A DNA stretch of 64,000 nucleotides from Stentor roeselii (lineage: Eukaryota; Ciliophora; Heterotrichea; Heterotrichida; Stentoridae): positions 1 through 64,000 of the forward strand of contig RSEH01000266.1 in assembly GCA_006503475.1 (NCBI GenBank), given 5' to 3'. The stretch's first letter is position 1, and every line of letters starts with the position of its first letter. Shown here one piece after another: positions 13,101-21,285 of this stretch. The notes beneath the pieces were generated by a model. The model was not told where the DNA came from. It saw only the letters and a list, made by a program, of their open reading frames with translations, and searched no databases. A program made the position numbers and the translations under genes.

Positions 13101-14076
13101 TATTCTAGGATCATGGTTCAGCGAAAATGCTTCATCTGACCCTTACTTCGAAGCCAAAAAATATGGAATTGATTCTTCAGTCTTCTTAGTCAATACTGGA
13201 AAGATTTTTTTGATTGTTGTCGTTGCGTTAATCTTGTGGCCGTTTGTTTTTGCTATTTCTAAGTGTCAAAAAGGGAAAATCGCTGCAAAAGCTCTGAAAA
13301 TTTTAGGAAATTTCAGGTATAGCTTTTTTTTAAGGTTCTGGATTCAGGCGTATTTGGAGATTCTTATCTTTGGCATCGTTCAGCTGAGGTCTGTAATTCA
13401 AATTTAGAGAGTTTTAATGCCAGTTGAAGGGCATTTCAATCAGTTTCTAGCTGCTCTTGCTTGTGTATGACATAAATAGTTGGCTGGGGTTCTTACCCTT
13501 CCTTTTATATTCTTTTCCTTTTATGTTTCTGCTGAAAAAATCAAGAACGGCTCAGAAAACTTTAACAAAAAATGGGGAAGTCTTTTTCTGGAGTTCAAAA
13601 ACAATAAAGGCTTTTGGAGTTCACAGTATTACTTCTTGTACTTCTCGAGACGATTGGCTTTCGCTTTTAGTCAAGTTTACATGAACTCTTTGCTATTTAT
13701 TCAAGGAGTAATAAATCTGGCATTTTCCTTCATTACTTTAGTATTTATTTGCTATTACAAACCTTTTAAGGACACGAGTGTCTTTATATCGAACCTTGCT
13801 GGTGAAATTTCAATCACTTTGGTTATGATTTTTACCCTTATCTTTTTGTGGGACTTAAGCATATCTGTGAAGGAATTGTTGGAGATGATGATCATTTTAA
13901 CTGTACTTTCGGGAATGGTGATTCAAATTTTGATTTCCATGTATTCTTTTTATAAGTCAGTTCAACTGTTGTGGCAGAAAATTGAAAAGATTAGAGGGGT
14001 AGAGTTCGCTCGTCGGTTTGAAACAACTGTACAGATTAGTGTGAAAGCATCTGAAATGTCTCGATCCGGTAATTAG
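10117..14076 (+). CDS. LamG / Cys-rich repeat / multi-pass membrane protein, copy 2 (spliced)
   Basis: Spliced product is about 1304 aa, joined over introns 10574-10588, 13393-13407 and 13465-13479; unspliced, these split the gene into three ORFs. Architecture matches copy 1: signal peptide, LamG-like domain (about 20-225), Cys-rich modules (about 235-815), membrane-proximal domain and about 7-8 helices (about 940-1268). It is 49 residues shorter than copy 1 because one Cys-rich module is absent near residue 460. The start of the LamG domain and the first membrane segments are almost identical to copy 1 at DNA level while the Cys-rich array has diverged, which suggests partial gene conversion. 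The role is inferred to be a surface receptor or adhesin; no ligand can be named. All splice joins keep frame. Confidence 0.88.
10574..10588 (+). other. 15-nt intron in LamG copy 2
   Basis: GTATAAGATAAATAG contains an in-frame TAA. Removing it restores the SGKW-like junction seen in copy 1. A is at position 10. Confidence 0.92.
13393..13407 (+). other. 15-nt intron in LamG copy 2
   Basis: Same 15 bases as the intron at 6638-6652 in copy 1. It contains the in-frame TAG. Confidence 0.92.
13465..13479 (+). other. 15-nt intron in LamG copy 2
   Basis: GTATGACATAAATAG contains an in-frame TGA. It is homologous to 6710-6724 with one substitution. A is at position 10. Confidence 0.92.
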
Positions 14077-14480
14077 ATAAGCTTAGTGATATTTGAATTA
14101 GTAGGTATTTTATGATGAATTAAAAAAAAACTTGCACTTTTCTCTTTTAATTGAATAATTTCTAATCTACAAAATCTATCACATTTGTTCCAGTTTAATA
14201 TGTTTTAAATGAAGATAATCACCAAACCTAATATATCATTATATTGACCTATAGTTTTCGTCACAGTGATGCAGCATCATGTTTTAGATATCTAAATATT
14301 GAAGATTTATAATTATTTCATAAATTGCGAGTCTAAAAATTGTTTCTGCCATCCTTCATTATATTAAGCTAGTTTTAAAAGATTAATAATAAGATGAAAA
14401 CTTTAATTTAAATATTTTGCAAGTTTTAACAAAATTAATAACAGGAATATAATTTACACTTACAATTTAATAAATATATA
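14077..14480. other. Intergenic, duplicated 3' flank of LamG copy 2
   Basis: The first 240 bp match 7319-7560. The rest is AT-rich and carries the presumed promoter of the kelch-like gene. Nothing else is seen. Confidence 0.6.
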
Positions 14481-15689
14481 ATGAGCTCAAACAATCAAAA
14501 AGTTTCTCAAGAATATAAACACAATTCAAATTCTTCATCCGAAGAACTCTTAATAGATCCGCACTCACTTCTCTCAAAAGACAAGGTGCATAGCATCAAT
14601 AAATTAAAGTTCTTCATAAAAAGCTTGAAATACCAAAAGCAAAAACTCAGAATTCTAATGAAAGAGCTGAACTCAGAATATAAAAAAATTGTAGAGCATT
14701 TAAACAATTATATCAAAATTTTAAAAACAGAAATCGAGAAAACAACCAAAGAAACTCCAGTCTTAATTCCACATTCAATCGCAACTCAATCAAGCAGGCC
14801 AATATTTAACCTCAAAGATTTCAACTTGTTTCTGAAACAAATTGAAATTTATTCAAAATTCAATTCAAAGTTTTTCATATTCGAAAATTGCAAAATTATT
14901 CTAAAAGAAAGCGAAACTGAGAAAAGTTCCTATGAGGACTTTTTGTATTTCTTTCATGAAAAGTCAACTATTCTCAAAAAGTTCAATCTTGCTAAAAAGA
15001 AATTCGAAAATGACTCAGTCATCAAAATGAAAACTAAAACTCTGATATTTCCTTGCATTCAGCAGATTAGTCCAAAAGAAATTTTTATTCATGGAGGAAG
15101 GACTATTGAAAATGACTATTTACTTGAGACGATTATTCTTGATGTAGAAACTTCTGACCTGGAAGTAATTTCCAAGGGTATTCCAGTTTCGAACTCAAAA
15201 CCCTGTTTGTTCGGGAAAAGTGTTTATATTTTTGGAGGACTTAAGTTTTCAGCTATTTCTAATAGCCAAAAGTATGACTTGGTAAAAAATTCATGGGAAA
15301 TTATTTGTGAACTGCCTATGGTTATGTTTGAATCTACTTCAATAGCTGTGAGTGGCCATTTGTTGATCTCAGGCGCTTCAAGCTCTAAACTTTTTATTTA
15401 TAATCCTAGTGATAATGCCTATGATGCAATCAATCTGTACTTTACCACTGGCATAAGAGTTGTTCTTTTCACGTATAAAAACTCGATTTACTTGATTGCT
15501 GATGAAGTTTTTAGATGCTCAAGACTATTTTTAGGACCTTGGGAAAAAGTGGGAATCAGTAAAGATACTAGTAAAAGAAATCTGATCACATCAGCAGTTG
15601 TTAGGGATAATTTAGTTTATTTCGCGGATTGGAAAGGAATCGTATATGAATTCAATTGCCTTGATGCAACTTTTAAACAATTTAGATAA
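14481..15689 (+). CDS. Kelch-repeat-like protein with N-terminal coiled coil
   Basis: 402 aa. Residues about 40-85 are charged and helical, likely a coiled coil. The C-terminal half (about 190-400) shows kelch-type blades: FIHGGRTIEND, VYIFGGLKFSAISN with a following YDLVKNSWEII, and HLLISGA, each with the small-residue pair and downstream Trp or Tyr expected for a beta-propeller. Kelch propellers usually bind protein partners, often as adaptors; no catalytic residues are seen and no BTB domain is present. The start ATG follows an AT-rich leader. No intron is needed. The specific partner is unknown. Confidence 0.75.
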   Translation: MSSNNQKVSQEYKHNSNSSSEELLIDPHSLLSKDKVHSINKLKFFIKSLKYQKQKLRILMKELNSEYKKIVEHLNNYIKILKTEIEKTTKETPVLIPHSIATQSSRPIFNLKDFNLFLKQIEIYSKFNSKFFIFENCKIILKESETEKSSYEDFLYFFHEKSTILKKFNLAKKKFENDSVIKMKTKTLIFPCIQQISPKEIFIHGGRTIENDYLLETIILDVETSDLEVISKGIPVSNSKPCLFGKSVYIFGGLKFSAISNSQKYDLVKNSWEIICELPMVMFESTSIAVSGHLLISGASSSKLFIYNPSDNAYDAINLYFTTGIRVVLFTYKNSIYLIADEVFRCSRLFLGPWEKVGISKDTSKRNLITSAVVRDNLVYFADWKGIVYEFNCLDATFKQFR

Positions 15690-15959
15690 ATTAAAGTTTT
15701 TAGAGATAATTTATATTTGAAGAAACACGAATAAATTTTACAGAGATTAGAGATTTATTCCATTAAAAGAAATAAGAATAATAGTGAAAGTTTAAATATT
15801 AAGATAGATGACTATTGAAGTTCACTATAGTAAAAAAAACTATTTTTTATATAAATTTGAATCAACCTAATTATAAAATCATAATTTCCCAACCATTAAC
15901 TATAAATTTTCATTAAATCATTCATCAACACCATTTACTAAACCTAACTATTAATTCGA

Positions 15960-17813
15960 CTATCCAGACTTGGACCTCGCAATCAAAGAGCAAATGATTT
16001 TTTCCAGATTGGCAAAAGGTGCTTCAATCAACATATAAACAGGAAAGGAAGCAGCAAAAGACAGGACAACTCCCAAGACTGAATCTTTAAACAAGTTAAC
16101 CCCATTAATAACCGCTGCATTTGTATCACTTCCAAACACAAAAAACAACATTCCGAACTGTACCAAAAAGCAAGTAAAGGAAAGTTTTCCAAGTGGACCA
16201 AAAGCCTTCGCCGTTAAAAACTTCTGAAAAACAAAGAACCTTCCCATCATAATCGGAAGCAAGACAAAAGAGAGTCCATAAGAAAAAAGAATATGTCTCA
16301 AAGGAAGCCAAATAGCGTTTTTAGTATCACTCCAGTAGTCGTCATCCATTGCGTGATCATAGAGTTCATTGACCATGGTGACAGTATAAATCGTTAACAC
16401 CCAGGCAGCGATAAACAAAACAGCGCCGTAAGTCTTATGTTGAATGACGCTTATGACCTTCTCAGCAATTCTGTCCTTGTGCGTGTCTTCTTGTTTCAAG
16501 ACATAACTTTTATAGTACCTCAAATAGATGTACCCGCAGTAGAGCCCGATCAAGTAAGGGAAAAAGCGGGTGTAAGGTTTAGTATAATAGACATGGTAAT
16601 AGTCCTCATCCCCTCCTACATAGTTTTTCCTGGAAGGTCGAAAGACTCGATATTCGTTGTCATAAGCAATGACAAAGCTGACAATAAATCCAACTAAAAT
16701 CAGCAGAAATTTAAAGACCCAGGAGACCCACCGTGCCAAGAAGTAATACATCAAAATAAGAGCAGGGCCAAATACAAAGAACTGCATGTCGTTCGCCAAG
16801 TACCACCCGACACCAAGACACTGATTCCCGCTACCTCCAGGTATGAAGTTATTCAAAAAAAGGACCACAGACCACCAGTACTCAGAGCAATCAAGAGTGA
16901 CAATCTTCGTCGTGTACCACACAGGTCCTTCCCCAAGTGCAGGGAAAATATTCATGTAAAAGGCGAGCATAAAAGCGTAAACCGGTAACACCCTGGCGAT
17001 TCGATGCACATAAACAAGAGACCATCCTAAAACTCCGAACTTTCCTCTTTTCTTCTCAACTTCTTGTAACAACAGGTACCCCAGCAAAAACCCTCCAATC
17101 CAGAAAAAAGCGTCAACAGCCATTTCGCCGATGTAAGGAAAGACTCTCCAGCCCCTTGTAAAGAAATTTTCGTATTCTTCGAAGTTGTAGATAGGGTTCT
17201 GAGTCTTGAATGAAAAACTGTGAGTGAAAATCACGAAAATAATAGAGAAGACTCGGATGCTATCTAAAATACTTGAATAGTCACCTGGCTTGTTCTCTCG
17301 GACTAACATTAGACTTGAATAGTTGCTTTTGAATGAAAATGCGTGGATTGCTTGGAGAGGCAGAGACTTTCGTTTGCTGAAGTCTTGAAAAGAGCCCCAG
17401 ATTCCGAGCAAGGTGAAGAAAATCAGGCAGGTGATGATGAACCACCCGAAGCCTGTCACAGACTTAGAGTAAACTGCTGAGGCTGTCACCTTTCCAGAAG
17501 ACTTCTCCGAAACTAATAAACTCACCTCATCAGCAGAGCAGGCTTTCGGAAGACACACGCCAGTCACCAGCTTCAACCCAGCCTGAGCTTTCAACAAAAA
17601 GTATTTCGCATCATGTCTTCTAACACAAGCTTCATAGTGTCCTAGTTCGTTGACGAACCTTCCTGAATTCCTTATAAGACTCAAGTCCGAAGGATAGCTC
17701 GTATTGGAAAATAAAGAAGAGGCCACATGGCTAAGGACTTTCGAAAGCGATTCAGAACATTCAGAGCTACGAACTTCTGATAGGCACAGACTGAGAAAAA
17801 GAAAGACTAACAT
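15960..17813 (-). CDS. NRF-domain acyltransferase-3 membrane protein, copy A
   Basis: 617 aa. A signal peptide (about 1-16) is followed by an extracellular NRF-type domain (about 17-125) with the hallmark FVNELGHYEAC and GVCLPKAC segments, then a first membrane helix and an acyltransferase-3 domain (about 180-600) with about ten helices. Family members (for example worm NRF-6 and its relatives) are multi-pass proteins thought to move acyl groups or lipids; the substrate here is unknown. It lies 57 bp downstream of copy B on the same strand, and the two align along their whole length, so this is a tandem duplication. The ATG follows CAATGTAAT. Confidence 0.9.
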   Translation of the reverse strand: MLVFLFLSLCLSEVRSSECSESLSKVLSHVASSLFSNTSYPSDLSLIRNSGRFVNELGHYEACVRRHDAKYFLLKAQAGLKLVTGVCLPKACSADEVSLLVSEKSSGKVTASAVYSKSVTGFGWFIITCLIFFTLLGIWGSFQDFSKRKSLPLQAIHAFSFKSNYSSLMLVRENKPGDYSSILDSIRVFSIIFVIFTHSFSFKTQNPIYNFEEYENFFTRGWRVFPYIGEMAVDAFFWIGGFLLGYLLLQEVEKKRGKFGVLGWSLVYVHRIARVLPVYAFMLAFYMNIFPALGEGPVWYTTKIVTLDCSEYWWSVVLFLNNFIPGGSGNQCLGVGWYLANDMQFFVFGPALILMYYFLARWVSWVFKFLLILVGFIVSFVIAYDNEYRVFRPSRKNYVGGDEDYYHVYYTKPYTRFFPYLIGLYCGYIYLRYYKSYVLKQEDTHKDRIAEKVISVIQHKTYGAVLFIAAWVLTIYTVTMVNELYDHAMDDDYWSDTKNAIWLPLRHILFSYGLSFVLLPIMMGRFFVFQKFLTAKAFGPLGKLSFTCFLVQFGMLFFVFGSDTNAAVINGVNLFKDSVLGVVLSFAASFPVYMLIEAPFANLEKIICSLIARSKSG

Positions 17814-17870
17814 ATTACATTGGAGAACAAATGGAAAATCGAGGCTTAGAATTATTTTTACGGCTTTTTA

Positions 17871-19730
17871 TTAACTAGGGTTAGGCCTTCTTGGCTTGAC
17901 TAGCAAGGAACACACGATTTTCTCTAGGTTCGCGAAAGGAACTTCGACCAGAAGATGAACCGGCAGAGAAAACAAGAGAGTCAGAAGAATGCCGACGGTG
18001 ATGTCCTTGAAAACAGTTTTTCCATTCAGAAAATCAGGTCCCCGCTCCTGCCCGAACACCCAGAAAAGAGTCCCAAACTGAACTAAAAAGCAAGTAAACG
18101 AAATTTTTCCTAAAGGTGTAAAAACCTTCGCAGCCATTACCTTATATATCCAAGAAAACCTTCCAATCATGATGGGCAGCAAGGCAAAAGTCAGTCCATA
18201 AGAATAAAGAATATGTCTCAAAGGAAGCCAAATCGCATTTGCAGTCCTACTCCAGTAGTCATCATCCAAAACATGTTCACAAAGAATGCCGCTCATGGTG
18301 AACATGTACCAAGTAAGCAAAGACCCTGCCACAAATGACACACTTCCGAAAGTTTTATGTTTCATGAGCCAAAGGAGATGATCAACGACTTTATCCTTCT
18401 GAGAGTCCTCTACTTTCAAGACATTCCTATTGTAGTACCTTAAAAAGACATACCCTGAGTACAGTCCGATCAAATAAGGGAAGAACCTGGTGTAAGGTTT
18501 CGTATAATAAAGATGATAATAATCTTCTTTACCTCCCACTCGGTTCTTTCCAGCAGGTAAAAGTATCCTAAAGTCATGATCATATGCAATCCAGCAAGAA
18601 ACCGCGAAGCCAACAGCAATCAGCACAAAATGAAGACCCCAGCTGTAAAGTCTCCGTGCTTTGTAGTAAATCACGATCAGAACTGGCCCAAGTGCAAAGA
18701 ACTGCATGTCATTTGCCAGGTACCATCCTACTCCAAGACATTGATTTCCTAGACCGTCAGGTACGAAGTTGTTGGTGAAGGTCAAGACACTCCACCAGTA
18801 CTCGGAACACTCTTGCGTCACTACTTTTATTGACTTCCAGTTAGGACCCTCTCCGAGTGCTGGGAAGATATTCATGTAAAATGCTAAGATGAAAGCGTAG
18901 ACTGGCAGAATTCGGGCTAATCGGTGACAGTAGACCAGTGACCAACCTAGAATTCCGAATTTTCCACGCTTTTTTTCGACCTCGTGAAGAAGAAGGTAAC
19001 CGAGAAGGAAACCACCCACCCAGAAAAATGTGTCGACTGCCATCTCGGCGCAGTATCCGAAGAACCTCCACCATCGTGTATAGATATCTCCATACTCTTC
19101 AATGTTGTAGATAGGATTTTGCGATTTGAATGAAATACTGTGAGTAGCAACAACACACAACAACGATATAAATCTGATGAATTCTAAAATTCCTGAACCG
19201 TCACCTTCCTTCGCCTGTCTCACAATCATCAAAGATTTGAAGTTGTTTTTGATAGAAAATGAGTGAATCACTGAGAAAAGAATAGATTTCTTCTCACTGA
19301 AGTCGTAAAAGGAGCCCAAAACTCCTAAAGCAATAAAAATCGTCATCAAAGTTATCAAAAACCAGCCAAATCCAGTCATTTCTGAATGATAAGGCTTCTT
19401 TGCCGTGACTTTGCCATCTGAGTGGCGCTGAACAAGGGCATTAACTTGGCTCAAGGAGCAATCTTTTGGAAGACAGACTCCTGCAGATAGTTTTGCGCCA
19501 GTTTTAGCTACTAATAAAAAGTAATCCGAGTTCTTTTGCCTTTTGCAAGCATCGTAATGTCCGAGTTCATTGATGAACTTACCAGAGTACTTAGCATTTT
19601 CTAGTAGATCAAAAAACGAACTGTTTAAAGACAGTGATTTTTGAGAAAAGGATAAGATTCCTTCGAGTGCTTCAGAACATGCTGGATTTGAGCTGCATGG
19701 GATGACTAAAGCAAGAAAGAAATTTATCAT
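17871..19730 (-). CDS. NRF-domain acyltransferase-3 membrane protein, copy B
   Basis: 619 aa. It has the same plan as its neighbour: a signal peptide, an NRF-like domain (FINELGHYDAC, GVCLPKDC), a membrane helix near 125-145, and a multi-helix acyltransferase-3 domain to about residue 600. Strongly shared blocks include GGFLLGYLLL, ARILPVYAF and CLGVGWYLANDMQFF. The last contains the D and nearby residues typical of the family's membrane-embedded region. The likely role is acyl or lipid transfer at a membrane; this is from family knowledge only. Start chosen as the first ATG, which gives a signal peptide. It is the promoter-proximal member of the pair. Confidence 0.9.
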   Translation of the reverse strand: MINFFLALVIPCSSNPACSEALEGILSFSQKSLSLNSSFFDLLENAKYSGKFINELGHYDACKRQKNSDYFLLVAKTGAKLSAGVCLPKDCSLSQVNALVQRHSDGKVTAKKPYHSEMTGFGWFLITLMTIFIALGVLGSFYDFSEKKSILFSVIHSFSIKNNFKSLMIVRQAKEGDGSGILEFIRFISLLCVVATHSISFKSQNPIYNIEEYGDIYTRWWRFFGYCAEMAVDTFFWVGGFLLGYLLLHEVEKKRGKFGILGWSLVYCHRLARILPVYAFILAFYMNIFPALGEGPNWKSIKVVTQECSEYWWSVLTFTNNFVPDGLGNQCLGVGWYLANDMQFFALGPVLIVIYYKARRLYSWGLHFVLIAVGFAVSCWIAYDHDFRILLPAGKNRVGGKEDYYHLYYTKPYTRFFPYLIGLYSGYVFLRYYNRNVLKVEDSQKDKVVDHLLWLMKHKTFGSVSFVAGSLLTWYMFTMSGILCEHVLDDDYWSRTANAIWLPLRHILYSYGLTFALLPIMIGRFSWIYKVMAAKVFTPLGKISFTCFLVQFGTLFWVFGQERGPDFLNGKTVFKDITVGILLTLLFSLPVHLLVEVPFANLEKIVCSLLVKPRRPNPS

Positions 19731-19975
19731 TTATAGCCACATTGTTTATGCTTTTTTGGTGATCAGATAATAACACGTGCAGTTATATTGAGAATTAATT
19801 GAATTGAGACAGGTCTTGGTGAACCTTTTTGAATCATTCAATTCAATAATTAAAATTTCGAAAGGGTTGGGGTTAATTCTTTGAATTTGCAAAAGCAATA
19901 AACATTGAGAGTTGAATAATAATAAATTAAATTTTTGATTTTTTTGAGTTTTGAACCTTCTAAATTTAAATAAAG

Positions 19976-20512
19976 ATGAACAGAGTTAACTTCGAATCGC
20001 AAAACTTTCATTCTATTCCTAGTCTTCCCTTTTCTAAAGCTTTTCCATCAGAAGCTACTCCGGAAAAGAAACTGATGATTAACCCGAATACTTATCAGCA
20101 CAAGCCTGGTCACCAAAATCGCAGTCTGAGTGCAAATGGCAAATTTAGAATAATATTCCAGGTTCCCAAAAGACAAAACAAGCTTAGTCAATATAAAAAA
20201 GTGAATTTATCTCCTATAAACTACCAGAAATACGAAGATTTTAAATATTTGAATGAGGTGAGCTGGTTTTGTAACAAGGAGAACTTGCCCATAAGACAAA
20301 AAATGAGTTCGAACAGCAACGATTTCAATAGAAATGGAAATTCAAGAATAAAAGTTCCGAAGATCGAGCACATCCCAACTGCGAGTCCTGTGAAGAGCTT
20401 GATGGATGAGTCGAGTAATTTAGTCACTTTTAGACCAGAGTATTCCCCAAGTAAGAAACTCTTTAAGTTCCCTCGGAAAGTTTTTACAATAGACACAAAG
20501 AAAAAGCTATAA
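19976..20512 (+). CDS. Hypothetical basic, low-complexity protein (178 aa)
   Basis: No family recognised. The protein is rich in Asn, Ser, Lys and Pro and looks mostly disordered. It contains KENLP (about residues 100-104), which resembles a KEN degradation box, and several SP sites (LSPIN, ASPVK, YSPSK) that could be phosphorylated by proline-directed kinases; both are inferences from short motifs. The C-terminus is basic. It diverges from the acyltransferase gene across a 245-bp shared upstream region. No membrane segment or signal peptide is seen. Confidence 0.6.
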   Translation: MNRVNFESQNFHSIPSLPFSKAFPSEATPEKKLMINPNTYQHKPGHQNRSLSANGKFRIIFQVPKRQNKLSQYKKVNLSPINYQKYEDFKYLNEVSWFCNKENLPIRQKMSSNSNDFNRNGNSRIKVPKIEHIPTASPVKSLMDESSNLVTFRPEYSPSKKLFKFPRKVFTIDTKKKL

Positions 20513-20940
20513 GTATTTAATTATAACCTTTGGTTTATGAATGTAAGAATAGATAAATGGATATTGTATCAATTGTTTAGAGTTATTTAATTGGAATGAT
20601 TGAAATTTCAACTTGAGAATTTAGTTTTAGGGTTTTTCAGAGTGTGAAGGTGATTTGGGGTAGGTAGAATGATGATTTTGTAGGATATAAGATGCACAAA
20701 CAATAACCCCATTCAGAATTTTCCTTAAATAAATCATTTAATTTATCTAATGTATTAATTTCATTAACCTTATAGTAAAATTACTGAAATTTGCTTAATC
20801 AATCAAGGTTTAACGCACAAGTCCTTTTCCATAATATCCCAAAACATATTTACTCTTAAATATTCCCATAATCCTAAAAATAATTCAGTAAAAATAGTTA
20901 CTAAACCATCTTCCACTTACTATAATCAATAGAGCCAGTT
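20513..20940. other. Convergent intergenic region
   Basis: Lies between a plus gene and a minus gene that end toward each other. The left half is G/T-rich and the right half C/A-rich, matching the 3'-flank composition pattern seen across the window. No gene is seen. Confidence 0.6.
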
Positions 20941-21258
20941 CTATTTCCTCGATTTTTTATTAACTAATCCATAGCGAATAATGAATTCCTTCCCCTTAAG
21001 TTTATTTTCCGGACTTTTCGACTTAGCCTTGTTAAAAATATTTCCAATGTTGCAATCAGCACAAAGCAAATCAAGACCATTCTGAGATTTCGATATTTCT
21101 TTAGTCCCCAACAACTTCAGCACTTCTTCAACATCTTCCAAGTTATCCTTATCAACCTTCGGAATTTTTCCGATATTTTTTTCAAGATTGATTTCAAGAG
21201 ATTCAATAGAAGTCTTTAAACAGCTCTTGTTTCTAGCGAAAATGTTGATTTTTTCCAT
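20941..21258 (-). CDS. Hypothetical small protein (105 aa)
   Basis: Lysine-rich, helical-looking protein with no signal peptide or membrane segment. Four cysteines are present, two of them as CADC (about residues 67-70), too few to assign a zinc finger. No family is recognised. It shares only 27 bp with the divergent WD40-channel gene, so the two promoters must overlap. That arrangement, plus ATG and stop within a clean reading frame, is the main support that it is real. Confidence 0.5.
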   Translation of the reverse strand: MEKINIFARNKSCLKTSIESLEINLEKNIGKIPKVDKDNLEDVEEVLKLLGTKEISKSQNGLDLLCADCNIGNIFNKAKSKSPENKLKGKEFIIRYGLVNKKSRK

Positions 21259-21285
21259 AGTCTTTTCAATATCAATTATTAATCA

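Larger units (their letters stand above)
9205..14320. repeat. Tandem segmental duplication, unit 2
   Basis: Second copy of the unit that begins near 2300. It includes the 5' noncoding flank, LamG gene 2 with its three introns, and roughly 240 bp of 3' flank. Boundaries are approximate. Confidence 0.75.

Noticed and set aside
20343-20375. Possible hidden intron GTTCCGAAGATCGAG in the 178-aa gene
   Set aside because: Has GT...AG spacing and A at position 10 but starts GTT and is much more GC-rich than the supported introns; no paralog to test it.
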